64,000 nt of DNA from Pisolithus tinctorius. Taxonomy: Eukaryota; Basidiomycota; Agaricomycetes; Boletales; Pisolithaceae. The notes beneath the pieces are model-generated. The model did no database searches. It was not told the origin of the DNA and saw nothing but the letters and a program-made list of their open reading frames with translations. This document shows positions 20,816 through 33,360 of this stretch, piece by piece; positions within the stretch are counted from its first letter, which is position 1, and every line of letters begins with the position of its first letter. The stretch is from assembly GCA_024663395.1 (NCBI GenBank), contig JANFAH010000078.1, positions 62,001-126,000 of the forward strand, in the 5' to 3' direction. Both the position numbers and the translations under genes were made by a program.

Positions 20816-23800
20816 TATGCCACTTTCACTTTTTCCCAGTCCATGTACGTCTTGCGATCAAGTGTTGCCAGCCATTGATCCTCCAACCGGAGATATTTAC
20901 TTGGATGTTGAGTGAATAACCTTTCATTGAAGTCACGCAACAGTCGAATTGTGTCTCTGCCGCGGCTGCGTGACAACGCCACATACACATTGAATGGTGT
21001 AAGACCCCCAGATGGTGGCGTGCTGATGTCGACAATACAATATTCAATTGTCTGTGCCTGTGATTGATAATCTGTGAATGTGTATGCAGGTGTCACAGGT
21101 AATTGCTGTCTTGTCACTGTCTTTTTCTCACCATTTGCAGTCACGATCATAAAGGATCTGGTGAGCGGTGTGATTGGAAGAACGCCTTGCGGTAAGCCAT
21201 CCAGCCCCTCAGCTTTTGTGTGGCTCATGCGAACCAAAATGTAGCAAGGTGGGTATTTCAAGACGATGCAGTGCATACCAAGTTTCGTTGACTCCTCTCT
21301 TGCATCCAATACAACTTCTTCAATGTGTCTGTGCATGCCATTGGCTATGTCCAAACCGGTCCAAATGTTAAATGTTACCATAACCTCCATGCCGACAGCA
21401 AGGACTACCTCATCAGCAAGGCTGCTGCGCTCTTGCTGATTACGACCTCAGGACACTTTTGGTTTTGCTGCGGCTGCAAATTGCTCCTCCAACGTTAAAT
21501 CCCTGCCTTCTATTGTGTCGAAAGCCAGACTTGTAAAGAGCATCATGCCCTGCACATGTGTACGTGCCTTTGCTGTCATCTCATTCCACTTTATGCACAC
21601 TGCATGATGTGGTGTCACCAAAAGAGCATTGCTCCAAGGCAGCTGTGTGAAGTTGACTGGAGAGCACTGCTCATTAGTGAGTACCAGGCTACGAAGCATA
21701 GAGATGTGTTTCTCTTTGCAGTTACCATGCTGCACATGTTGTAGGAGGTCCATCCATTCAGAATCAGTGACCCTCACTTGTGTTTTCAGCCACACGATGA
21801 CATCAAACTGTTCATATAGCTTGCAGCCTAGCATTTCCAGGTCGGTATCCTTCTCTGTGTTGGGTGGCCAATACAATGGTGCTGACACTTTGCTGGCCAC
21901 TGGTGGGAATTGGTGAAAGTCGCCAACCAGGATAACATTCAGCCCCCCAAAGGGGTCATCTGTTGCAGATGCCTCACCAGTGTGGGCATGACTGATGGTG
22001 TTGGAAAGCATCGTGAAGAACAAATGTGAGACCATAGAAATCTCATCTATAATGAGATACTCTTTCATTTGCCAGTATGTCTCCAGTGCTTTTTTGGTTT
22101 TTGCGGACTGCTTCCCACCATGAATAGGGATCATCACGATGTAATGCAGTGTTTGTCCGTCTATGGTTGACGCCACAATTCCAGTATAGGCTGCCTTCAC
22201 TAGTAAATGCTGTACCCTGCGAGAGTGAAAGTTGTCGGTGATAGTCTGAATTGTCTTCAGTTTCCCAACACCTGCCTTGCCAGGAATGACCATTCGCAAT
22301 TGTGGAGGTTTGTGCCCTGAGAGGTACTGTTGCAAATGCCAATCAACGATGTCATATGTGCGCTGCTGATCATCCAACAGCTCAGTGACAGGAACAGAGT
22401 TCAGAACGTTGCTCTCACCAGTTAACACACTGAGTAGGGCTGCATCTCTGCAGTCGGTTTCCATGAGAGCACTGGTGAGGTCACTGATGCTGTGGTCAAC
22501 ATCCGTAGCACCATCGAAGATAGTCTCTGTTTGGGAGTCAACCATGCCTGTTGACTTTGAAGCCATTGTATGCATGGTTTTGAGCCAACTCAGAAGGCAT
22601 GTATGATCATCCCCATGTGCTATATGATAACTGTCTGGATTAGAACCCGCTCGCAGTTCAGACATTGTAAAGAAACCACAGCTCATACCGACAATGATTG
22701 CCTCTTCAGCATGCCTTTCCTCATTTTGCGAGACTTGATCGCATTTGAACTGGATGAGGTTGGTGTGTGTTAAAGGAATGGGTGGTTCTTCCATAGACAG
22801 GTGCTTGTCTTCCTCTAAGGGTAGGCCATCTCGAGGTACTCGTGTATTCTGCCCTGCAAAGGTTGATGCCTCTGTTGATGTGGTGTCGCATGCTGCTCTT
22901 GAATCATAATAGAATTGGATTCCTGCCAGAATTTAGCTATGGCAAGGTGCCATCTGCGCCTTAAACAAGTGGAACTCTTCAATCCAGGATGCCCTATTAG
23001 GTTTGAGATCTTCTGTCATTCGCCATGGTTTCAAAAGAGCTAGCATACACGCACAGTAGAACTCATTACTGGTGTCTGCTCGAGGAAACCATGGCCCAGA
23101 TATTTGTGGTAATGTGTTGTGACCTTGGGCTTGAAAAACATGATGATGTGTGTTTCTTCTCAGATGATCGTTCATGTAATGTGAGCGCACATGAGCTGGG
23201 TGGCCTTGTTTAGGTCTTACTTCTTCTGTCTGTTCTTGTGGGATGACTGCTGTATAAGTTTCTTCCCATGTATCAACTACAAATGCTAAAAGACAGCAGT
23301 GGTCCATTTCTGGCCCTCGCAAAAGATAATCTTTGAGCTGTGAACATGTGTAAACATTGCCACATTCATTGGCATGAAGAGTGACCATCTCACCATCCTC
23401 CTGAATACATTCGTTAATAACATGCTTCATTTGAATACGCCATGCTTACATCTCTGTTTCTGCTAACCTCTGGCAGTTCGCCCTCATCAGGTTCGATGTC
23501 ATCGGTCACATGCTCCGTGTTGGATGACTCTGTGTGCCCCTCCACAGTGCTGATTGCTGGGTGATGAGAGATCGTTCCCAACATCTAACATGGCTCCATG
23601 CTTACCTGTCAACTTTCACAGTTGAAAGGCTGGGGAATCTTCGTCTGATGGCCGAGAATAGTGTGCTGGTGTATAACGGTGTGTAGCTGTGTGACCTGAA
23701 TGTATCCCCATACCCCATGATGTAAGACATGACCTGCAGTCCTGACAATTCAGCCTCACGATTGATAACATTGATACAGCAGTATAATAGCAGTCAGTTC

Positions 23801-26790
23801 TGTTCCCATAAGTCCTCATACTGAGGATTGTTTTCATGGTAGGCCAATGCCGATGCCATTAGCATGGAAAGGTTATGCGACTTTTTTTGTTTCTTCATGG
23901 CATATGCAGTAACATAAAAGGTTATGTCCTTCGTATCTTCGCCATTGGTGTTAATCTTAATGTCATTGTTGCATCGCAAATTTGTCAGTATCAACAGACA
24001 ATAGTTGTTGATATACCCATAGGTTCTCTTTGGTCTCCAGTTCCCTCTTTCATCGACATAGACATCTTCACTGAGAGGCCAAGGTGCATGTCGCTTACAT
24101 AGCAGTTGTCCATTTTGGACCTGAAGACACATAGAGCAGGAACAGGTGTGGAGCTGTTGAGATCACAACAGCTGTCACTCAAGCATGTGACTTTCTTTTG
24201 GCCAATCATCTGCAGCAGGGTCAGGTGGCCATGAATATGCTATTTGTGAGTTTTGTGGCATCGTCTTCAAATCCTCTTCTGTAACGTCATCCAGATGAGC
24301 CCATATGTTCTCCCAAATGTATCCTTGAATTTTCTCATGGAATGTTGACATTTGCAAGAGCTGTTGCATTTCTTCTGGGTCGGGAGAGCCAGCCAACCAT
24401 AGCAGCATGTGCATGTGTAATGTACCTCTCCCTTGTGCCTCCACCACACCGAAATACCCAGACAGTTGACCAAGGATTCCCATCTCACTAGAGATTTGTG
24501 ATGGGTGCCTTTTAATGCCCAGCAAGCATTCCAATGTGGTTTTGATCAAGAAATTGAAAAACCTCGCAGCTGTGTATGGGTTTCTAGCAATGTTGATTGC
24601 ACACTGATGACTATCAGGACCACCAAGAGCATCAAATTTATCAAGATTGATTGCCTCTCCAGCCAAGACTTGTGTGATTGGATCATGTACATCAGCAGGG
24701 TTGATGGTCATCCATATCGTTGGTCCACCAAGAAAAAGACATGTGCCCCATATCATACCCTGGTACTGAGCGCAGGCATTGTCAGAGCCTTCAACCTTAC
24801 TGTTCACAGTGATTATGTGTTTTTGCAGTGCACATACCCTCAGGTTGGTAATCTTTGCTTTCCTGCCTTCCTCCTCTTCTGCCTTCCATAGGTCAGTGAC
24901 AGTCAGGCAAGAGAGTGCCAGGGCATCTCGTTCGAAGTCTTTTCTCTGCATCTGCAGATGAGTGGACCACATTGCATCCCGCTTTTGGATCATGGCAAAA
25001 ATCACAAAAGGGAATGTGTGATGGACAACAAAACAGCGGTCATAATACTGGATTGCCCACCTAGCATGTTCGCAAACGCTGACATTAATCAGGTGATCAG
25101 CCTCGATTCCACTGAGTCCATAAGGAAACAAGCATGGGCAGGCTGCAGCAAGCGGATTGGGAGTGCCATTTTCTATTGTGTTCCTGCCAAAGTCTCCTAT
25201 AGGCCTGACACTGTGGCAGACCACGTATCCTCCTTCCTGCATCGCATCCATCAGGTTGGCGAGCGCATACTTCATGAGCTCCGAAGAAGAAACCCATGCA
25301 AGATCAGTATCTGTGATGCTGAGAGCATGCAGAGGTATGACATCTGCTTCTATATGTCATTGGTTCAGTTGCTGCTAAGAGTTGTATACAGTCCTTGCAA
25401 CATCTCACCATTGTCTTTTGTTTCATCCTCATCACTGCCGGATCTACTTTCACTGTTCATTGCATCATCAATGTCATGATCGTTTACTTCCTTGTTGAGC
25501 TCTGTCAATGTCACGAAATGTAAGTCACTATTGTCTGTTGTATGAAGATCTCACCCATTTCATCCTGTATGCTATCCTGTACATAACCGTCATTCTCTTG
25601 TGCAGCGACTGCTGCATCATCCTTGCACCAGATGACAGCTTCTATTTCGACTGGGATTTCATCGTCAGGTAGTGTCATAAATCGCTCCTTGGATATCATA
25701 ATATCATGGTAAAGATGATTGTTTGCTTTCAGCCACTGTAATGCTTCGTGAACTGCTTCCCAGTGCACCCAAAAAGTGCATGACATCCAATTCCTTGGCA
25801 ACGTTCTCGTTCCTATGAATGTGATTGCGATTACGTTGCTGAGAGTTGTGACATCCTGCAGCATCATGCAGCCCTTGACCATGTTCACGATCGCTGTCAT
25901 ATTGACCTCATACAATGTGATGTTGCCTGCCATACCACATTGAAGGTGAGCAGGATTGTATCCATGTGAACCATCTTTGGGATATAACTTGAAAACATAG
26001 CACTGAGGATAATGCCGGGCTACCAAAAGCATTTCTGTGAAAGTCAATTTTCGCAGTACCAGGGGGGCGTCTCCCAACCACACGTTATTATTTAGTGCAA
26101 GCTTTGGCATTCTGTCACCACTCAAGGCCCGAAAGCATTCCCCACACACCCATCCCCTCCCGGTCTCATCCACATGTGCCTTCAATGGCAAGAGGCCTTG
26201 CCATAAATTATGCGCAGAATGCTCAACTTCTGGGATCAGATGATGTTCAATGTTGGGTATGTTCTTAATAACCTCTTCTTTACCTGTGATCATAATTACA
26301 GTAAAGGTTGTAATATTCTCGAATGCAAAAACTAACCTTCACTGCTCATCAGCTCGCGTGCACACACAACACATACACACTGGCATAATGCTGCATTGCC
26401 TGTTGCCTTAATGAATGATGTGACACGGGTGCATACTTCTTCATGCAATGGCAATATCAGGTACTTGGCATCACACATGCCAACTCTGAAAATGTCTTGT
26501 GTTGGCAACTGACCATCTTTTGGTATCGATCATTTGAGCTGCATTAATGTATGCCATTTCACTTGGTAGGCCCTGTCTGCTTCACACTTCCGCTGCTTCT
26601 TACTTTGCTCCTTTTCTGTGGCAACCGCCTGTATGTGTTGCTGAACATCTGCAGGCAGTTGGCTTATAGCAGGTCCAAGCTGCACCCATGTCCGAAGTCC
26701 ATGCAGCAGTAACCCAGGTGGGACACTATCGTAAACTTCTTGCCATGTAAGCTGTCCCCAAAGATTTCACATGGATGGTGCATTTGGTCC
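20815..26790 (-). pseudogene. Helitron Rep/helicase, decayed
   Basis: Minus-strand fragments occur in the order expected of a RepHel protein. About 26,790-25,511 is a leader with the RNWMSCTFWVHWEAV/ALQWLKANN block (DUF6570-like). 25,275-24,175 is the Helitron-like N-terminal/HUH domain with GRGTLHMHMLLWL, an intact HxH pair. 24,132-23,794 carries the TYGYINNYC...NGEDTKDITFYVTAYAMKKQ block, and 23,430-22,933 the WFPR and ALLKPWR block. 22,794-20,815 is a PIF1-like helicase with YLIIDEISM Walker B, GDFHQFPPV, and VYVALSRSR near the end. Breaks: frame changes between fragments, a TGA at 21448-21450 that separates two parts of one frame, and Walker A reading GKAGVGKL, where the canonical GK is followed by Leu rather than Thr/Ser. 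It would have driven rolling-circle transposition. Confidence 0.88.
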
Positions 26791-26939
26791 TCTGCTGGTG
26801 CATCTTTTCTTTAACTGCGAAAAGTGTTTGTATTGACTCCACATGGCACTCCTATCCCCCCCCCTTTTTTTTTCCCTGTCCCTTTAAAAGACCTCCATCC
26901 TTTAGGGGACTTCCATTTGTTCCTTCCACTCAAACAAGC

Positions 26940-29282
26940 ATGGCCCCCCATTCTTCAAACAATAAACAAAGAATGCCATCAGCTGCTACTGGTTAGTGGA
27001 TGTCCCTACGTGTCTGCTTGCACTTTTTGGCTGGCTACTGATTGTCATACCACAGAACCAGAGTCTGTGGAGAGTCTATCATCGCTGACAGAGCATTTGC
27101 ATGTTGTTGACAGCGTGCCACCTATGACCTCAACAACTATATCCAACGGCACACATTCTTCCTCTGAGGATGGGCAAGGACATCAAGACAACTTGGACGA
27201 GATAGACAACATCATACACATGCTGAAAACTAGTGCCCACTGGAAGCATTTCTCAGTGTCTTTGCTGAAAACATTTTAAAAAAAGATTGAAAAATGAGAC
27301 TCTTTAATTTGGGATGTTTTTGTGACAAATATTGTAAGAACACATAGGATTTGTATTGTCTATCATGCCTCACAAAATGCCACCAGAAAATCTTACTCTT
27401 TGAATATATAAAAATTATGGATATTCAACAGAATGATTTTGAGCACAATATGTGTGATACATTGTAAATAATTTTCCAATATGTATCACTTTTTTTTTAG
27501 ATTTAACAATCTGCTTTTTTGTGAGCAGAAAGTTTAAAAAGTAGGAAGTATTTATTTAGCCCAAGTATTGTATTGCAACAATGAATTGTGTGCTGAAGCT
27601 CATATGAAAAACATTCTGCTTCTTTTATGCTCAAACATGTAATATACAGTGAAACATTTTTCAACAAAAAATAAAATCAGAAATAAAATCTTTCCACATC
27701 AAAATAATAGGTCAATACATCAAAAATGATTTCTGGATGAAATATTGAGCATATTATTAGTGAGGGTGTGGTTCCCAGCACACCATATGTGCATCAGCAT
27801 TCCATACTGTATCAATTGCTCTTGGCATGTGTAACAATATACTCAATATTTCATCTAGAAATAATTTTTGATGTTTTGACTTCTGATTTTAATGTGGAAA
27901 GATTTTATTTCTGATATTATTTTTTGTTGAAAAATATTTCACTGTATATTACATGTTTGAGCATAAAAGAAGCAGAATGTTTTTCACATGAGCTTCAGCA
28001 CACAATTCATTGTTGCAATACCATACTTGGGCTGAATAAATACTTCCTACTTTTTAAACTTTCTGCTCACAAAAAAGCAGATTGTTAAATCTAAAAAAAA
28101 GTGACATATATTGGAAAATTATTTACAATGTATTGCACATATTGTGTTCAAAATCATTCTGTTGAATATCCATAATTTTTTCATATGCAAAGATTAAGAT
28201 TTTCTGGTGGCATTTTGTGAGGCATGATAGACAATACAAATCCTATGTGTTTTTACAATATTTGCCACAAAAACATCCCAAATTAAAGAGTCTCATTTTT
28301 CAATCTTTTTTTAAAATGTTTTCAGCAAAGAAACTGAGAAATGCTTCCAGTGGCCATTGGTTTCTATGGCATGACTCCTCTGCTTGCCTCTTGTGCTGAG
28401 TTCTTCCAAGGCGGCTTTTCAGGGGACATTGTGGTGGTGAAAGACAGTGGTGACGACATGGTGGAACTGCTCATCAGTGGGATTTTTCAGATTGATTGCC
28501 AAAACTTTTTCATGGGTCCAGAGGGAGGATATACGCCATTGAGTTCTTTCAAGCATGAGTTCTCAGATACAAAACTTAGCTGCCAACTCCTCCCTGTTCA
28601 GAGAGATGCTGCTTTTAACACAGCTAGAGCTGACTTCCCTGCTATTGTAAGCAATGTCAGGGCTCTCAAAAAACTTATTCTGTCCAAGAAGGGGACAACT
28701 ATGGTTTCGTGCGTTCGTGAGGCTGACGGTGTGGCCTCCATCCATCTTAGCCATTCTCTGTTCATGGTAGGTCACAAAAACCTTGATTTCAAAAACATGG
28801 TGGCTGACACTCGTGCTCCTCAGAAAAAAAACGAGAATGTGGACCCAGACACTGCCTACCATGATGGTATCAACTTGCTCTCCTTATCTTGTCCACACTG
28901 AGATGGTTTATGCTTCACAGAGACCTGAACATTGGATTGGCCTGTTCAAGAACGCACCAAGGCTGCCTTAGAACATGCTGCACTAACACACGTCATCTGT
29001 CCCTTGCCAGCATTTGATCAGAATCATGAATGCATCGTGCCCTCTGATTACCAACAGAAACTATATGGAGCTGTCGTCAGTGTGCATTTTGCCTTGGTCC
29101 ACTACTATTTCAGACAGGACAGGAAATCTGTGTTCAGTGGCATAGTGTGGGAAATGGTGGTCTTACGCGATCCTCCGCCTCCACCTACCAACCCTCTCAA
29201 AAGGTCACTTTATGGCGAAGGTCCATCATTCTCCCACACGCTGTCAGGAGAGAGATCTCCTTACTATGGGATTGGGTATTAA
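26940..29282 (+). pseudogene. Unknown gene split by foldback element and frameshifts
   Basis: Exon 1 26940-26991 starts MAPHSSNNKQRM; a 64-bp intron (gttagt...ccacag, branch ctactgat) leads to exon 2 at 27056. Exon 2 is acidic/Ser-Thr-rich and is open to 27,237, where the foldback element enters. Its coding frame resumes exactly after the element's second target duplication at 28,356 and runs to about 28,900 (motifs GYTPLSSFKHEFSDTKLSC, VSNVRALKKLILSKKGTT, SCVREADGVASI). Two small shifts near 28,895 and 28,932 then separate it from the final part (ERTKAALEHAAL, ending 29,282). No known domain is recognised. It is divergent from the Helitron and may be part of that element or a neighbouring one; function unknown. 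Confidence 0.6.
27238..28352. mobile_element. Foldback (MITE-like) element, 1.1 kb, with CACTG ends
   Basis: Two arms of about 520 bp (27238-27759 and 27832-28352) are near-perfect reverse complements around a ~72-bp spacer. Ends are CACTGGAAGCATTTCTCAG and its complement. The 3-bp sequence GCC flanks both sides (27235-27237, 28353-28355), as expected for a CACTA-type insertion. It is AT-rich and has no coding capacity. Arms this long would form a stable hairpin if transcribed. Confidence 0.9.
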
Positions 29283-29289
29283 TTTCTAT

Positions 29290-29690
29290 TTATGTATTTG
29301 TTTTATTGTTTTGTTACTTACTGCTGTGGGTACTATACTTGAGTAGTATAGTTCACTTTTTGTGTGCTTGGTCAGCACTTACTTACAGTTTCTTGTACTG
29401 TAAGTTTTTACCAATAGACGAGTTACCCCCAAGGATGAGAACAGGAGAAAGACAGCCCCAGACAGCCCTGGACAGTCTCCTATCCCCCCACATAATGTAC
29501 CTACTTTGTACCATATCATACGACCAAACGAGGTTGACAATCGGCCGTGTTGCACAGACCGGCTAAAGTCGAGCCCACCTCTGAGTTGTCATCATGTCAC
29601 ACAGCATAGCCATGATCATTGGATGTCACCATACTGCACAGTGTGGCTGAGGGGTTACTACTATATACATCTTGCCTGGATAATCCTGGC
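29290..29690. other. Intergenic stretch
   Basis: T-rich sequence after the broken gene; no supported ORF, repeat or RNA seen before the tandem array starts. Confidence 0.4.
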
Positions 29691-31059
29691 ATGGATTCTG
29701 GCAAGTTGGGAAAGGTCTGGTACTAACCTGGTCTGGGCTCACTGGCATGAGCCCAGCATGTGTCAGCAATTGCCAGTGGGTCAGAAGGCATTCCACTGTA
29801 ATTCTATTGGTTTGGTATGAATGCCGTGCTAATTCCAGTAAGCTGGGACAAATGCCAGGATAATGCCAATAAGCCAGGAAACATACCAGTCTTATGCTAG
29901 TGGGCTGGCACAGATGCCAAGGTGGTGATGGTCAGTTGGCATGGATGCCAAGCTAATTCCAGTTGGCCGGTATTGATGACAGCAACCACACTATTTCCAG
30001 CAGGTCGGAAGGCATACCAATGTACATCCATTGGGCTGGTATGAGTTACAGCAATTTCTAGTATGCCAGGTCACATACCGGCCTTATGCAAGTGGGCCAT
30101 GACAGGTGCCTGGATTATGGTGGGTAGTTGGAATATACGTCTAGCCAGCTTTCATGCTGGGAATAGTAAGCTGGGACCCATACCAGTATAGTGCAAATAT
30201 GGTGGAATAGAGGATAAGCTGGTGTTGGTGTGTGGGCATGGATGCTCATCTAATTCCAGGTGGGCCAGATGGATCACAGCCTCCAGGATATTTGCAGTGG
30301 TTTGGAAAGCACACTAGTGGGGTGCTATTCGGCTGGTATGGCTTCCTGACATTTCCAGTTAGCTGGGCCAGATCCCATGTTATTGCCAGTGAGCCGGGAT
30401 ATCTACCTGGCTGAATCTAGGGGACTGGCAGGGGGCCAAGGCCGGTGCCAGTTGGTTGGCATCAATTCCTAACTAACTCCAGTTGGCCAGAATGGATCAC
30501 AACCTCCAGGCTATTTACAGTGGTTCAGAAGGCATTCCAGTGGGATGGTATTGGGCCGGTACATGTTCCAGCCAAATCCATTCAGCTGGGTCAAATTCCC
30601 AGTTGTTGAACATGACCCGGGACACATACCGGCCACATTATAGTGGGCCAGCACAGGTTCAGGGCTGTTGGCAGTTGTTTGGCATCAATTCTGAACCAAC
30701 TCCAGTTGGCCAGGATGGATGAGACCCTCCAGGAGATTTACAGTGGTTCAGAAGGCACTCCAGTGGGATTCTATTGTGCCGGTATATGTTCTGGCCAAAT
30801 CCAGTCAGCCGGATCAAATTTCCAGTTGTTTATCATGACCCAGGATACCTACTGGCCACAATGTAGTGGGCCGGCACAGGGCTAGGGCTGGTGGCAGTTG
30901 TTTGGCATCAGTTCTGAACCAATTCCAGTTGGCCAGGATGGATGACACCCTCCAGGCTATTTACAGTGGTTCAGAAGGCACTCCAATGGGATTCTATTGG
31001 GCTGGTATATGTTCTGGCAAAGTCTAGTCAGCTGGGCCAAATTCCCAATTGGTGACTGT
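29690..31059. repeat. Diverged ~223-bp tandem repeat array
   Basis: A unit containing 'ccagttggccaggatgga', 'cctccaggctatttacagtgg' and 'ttcagaaggca' starts at 30479, 30702 and 30925 (spacing 223, 223), with more diverged copies near 30,252, 29,989 and 29,766. Units are rich in the palindromic pieces ccagNNggcc and gggcyggt. Coding frames crossing it are not conserved. The last unit is cut by LTR element A and resumes at 41,090. Confidence 0.8.
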
Positions 31060-31715
31060 TGTGAGGAATCCGCATTCCCTGGACGCATAAGCCCCTATCA
31101 TTAACCGTTCCATGACTACTGTTATGTCCGCTCCCCTCTCGCATTTGCCATTGTTCACGCGCTACCTTCCCACGCCCTCGCTCCTTCTCGCACAATGCTA
31201 TACCCATGGCCGCTGTGCTCCGGTTGTTGTTTTTCCTTGGACTCTTTTTTTTATCACGGTCTCTATTCTTTTAGTGCTTGTAGTATACCCTTGGCCTCTG
31301 TTTTGGCCTGTCTTCTGAGTACGCGCTGTCACGTGGCCTTCCCTTACTGTACCCTGTCTTACTTAGGTTCTGGGTTTGTCCAGACTATAAAAGCCCTGTA
31401 CTTAGGTACAGAATGATATCTTTTGGCACTCGGAAGGTCACCATGAGTTTCTTTTCCACTTTGTCTACACTGCACATCTCGCATTCCGCTGCGCACGAAC
31501 TACGTATACCGCTCGCACCGCTCACATCGCCAGTACTACTCCGCAGACCACACCACGCACGTCACGAAACACTACTGCTACAAAGCGCTGGGTCTCTCCT
31601 TCTAGTCCTGACAGTCCAGAATCCCTTGGGACGAACAATTTGTTCCCTTCATTTTTTATTGTTGTTATCTAAGCCATCTAGCTCGTGTTATACAGCTACT
31701 TGGACTTTTCCTACA
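31060..31715 (+). repeat. 5' LTR of element A
   Basis: 656 bp, TG...CA. A TATA box (tataaaa, 31386-31392) lies about 330 bp from its start and would set the U3/R border. It differs from the 3' LTR by roughly 25-30 transitions counted by eye, mostly at CpG sites. Confidence 0.93.
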
Positions 31716-31717
31716 AC

Positions 31718-31729
31718 TGGAGCCCACTG
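31718..31729 (+). promoter_or_regulatory. Putative primer-binding site of element A
   Basis: TGGAGCCCACTG begins two bases after the 5' LTR, the usual place and TGG start for a tRNA-primed minus-strand primer site. The matching tRNA was not determined. Confidence 0.45.
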
Positions 31730-31956
31730 CGAGGGATTCTGCTGTCGCTTCCAGAAGGTCGCTCAGGCGCACTGCCGAACGCACCAAACTAGAAAATTTA
31801 CACCTGCACTTTCGCAATCTGAACCTGTCAGAAGACTCCAACATTTTCCGCCCTGTTTCACCCATAACACTGGACCACGCGCAATTACCCACTGACATTC
31901 CATGGGTACTACCTGCGATCACTCCTCCTGATATCTCGGCAGATCAGATATCCATC

Positions 31957-33360
31957 ATGTCGGATCACCTAGATCTCACTGCCCCTGATTTTCCCAGTGG
32001 CTTTATCCACTTGACTCCCCAAAGGCCCGAAACCCTGCCATCACCTTTAACACCTGTCACATCATCTGATTCATCATCACCAACACCCTCTTTTTCCCAT
32101 CTCTTTGACACCTCCGAATCTATACCCAGACTCCCAGCTCCATCCACCACACTGCCGTGACCACTCACTCGGTTGCAGACCACCCATCAGCCAATTAGTA
32201 ACCTGCCAACACTTCCGCCTGCTCGCTCGCGCACTATACCAACCGCTTCGCACCCACAACCAATACCCATTCCACCCGTTACCAATCTGGCACTGCCACC
32301 ACAGGTTAACCCACCAATGGCTAATCCTCAGTTTCAGATGCCACTCCACGGAACACAAAACTCACCTAAATTTAGTGGAGATTCTCCCGCGCAGCTTCCG
32401 CGCTACCTCAAAGACATTGACTTCCTCGGTACTCTCGCTGCTCTTGATGACTGTGGCAAGATAAAAGCTGCAATCCGCTATGCTGACCTCGAAGAAGCCG
32501 AGGTCTGGCAAACGCTTCCGGAAGCCGCTCCCGCGGCCGACGACTGGGATGCCTTCGTAGTAGCTGTTAAGGGTTTGTACCCTGGCTGCGAGGGTGACGA
32601 CCGCTACTGCCATGCAGACTTGCAGTACCTCGTCGAAGAATATCAGTCCAAGCCTATGCGGAACCAGGATGACCTCGGAGAATACCAGCGAAAATTCGCT
32701 AAGATTTCCGCCCTGCTCATTAAAACTAAAAAGCTTGCAGAGACAGAACGGGATTCCATGTTCCTGAATGGCTTCCCGAGGGCCATTGCAGACCGTATTC
32801 GTCATCGACTCTCCATAGTCCACACCAACCTCCACCCTGACGATCCATACCTGCTTGCAGAAGTCGTCAAAGCTGCCAAGTTCCTTCTGACAGGATCTGC
32901 TCTTCGTAGTGCGGTACCGATGATGGGTACCGCGGCCTCGCCAGCTGGACCTCCCTCATTGGCTTACATGCCACAGGTGCCACCTGCTGGTACTGTTGTT
33001 AAACAGGAATACAACTTCCAGACGCAGCCTCTGCCGCAGCAATGCAGACCCGGTTGCGGTTTCTGTGCAGACCCCAACCACTGGACAAGGATGTGCGTGC
33101 TCGTTGAAGTTTATATCCGCGCCGGTAAGATCACGAGAGGTACAGACAACCGTCTCTATCTGGCGGACAGAAGCCGAATCCCACGTTTCCCTGAATGTAA
33201 CTCACTGAGAGAGGCTGTTGACCGCATCATGGCTGACAGAGACCAGGCCAGCGCGTGTGCTGCGACTCCTGCCGCTCCACGCAAGGCACCACTAACCTCT
33301 TCTGCGTTGCTCATCCCGAAATTGACGTGCAGTTGGAAATCCAGCCTTCTGCCTTCTTAA
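31957..33360 (+). pseudogene. gag of element A (one internal stop)
   Basis: An ATG at 31957 opens a frame running to 33360, interrupted only by TGA at 32158-32160. The N-terminal part is Ser/Pro-rich. The Ty3 capsid region starts near 32,360 (FSGDSPAQLPRYL, VWQTLPEA, FLNGFPRAI), and one CCHC zinc knuckle, C-GF-C-ADPN-H-WTRM-C, lies near 33,055-33,095. Preceding text CCG-TGA fits a CGA-to-TGA change by deamination of CpG. The protein would form the capsid; a downstream start after the stop would leave the capsid domain intact. The protease frame overlaps its end in the -1 frame. Confidence 0.85.

Noticed and set aside
27600..28000. The long inverted repeat as an assembly artefact
   Set aside because: The arms differ at scattered positions, the spacer is unique and 3-bp target duplications flank the outer ends, which fits a real element.
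29690..31059. CRISPR-like array
   Set aside because: The repeats are ~223 bp units without short constant repeats and unique spacers, in a eukaryotic context.
33237..33360. Programmed frameshift between gag and protease in element A
   Set aside because: No X_XXY_YYZ heptamer in the gag register was found in the overlap, so the register change is recorded but not called a site.
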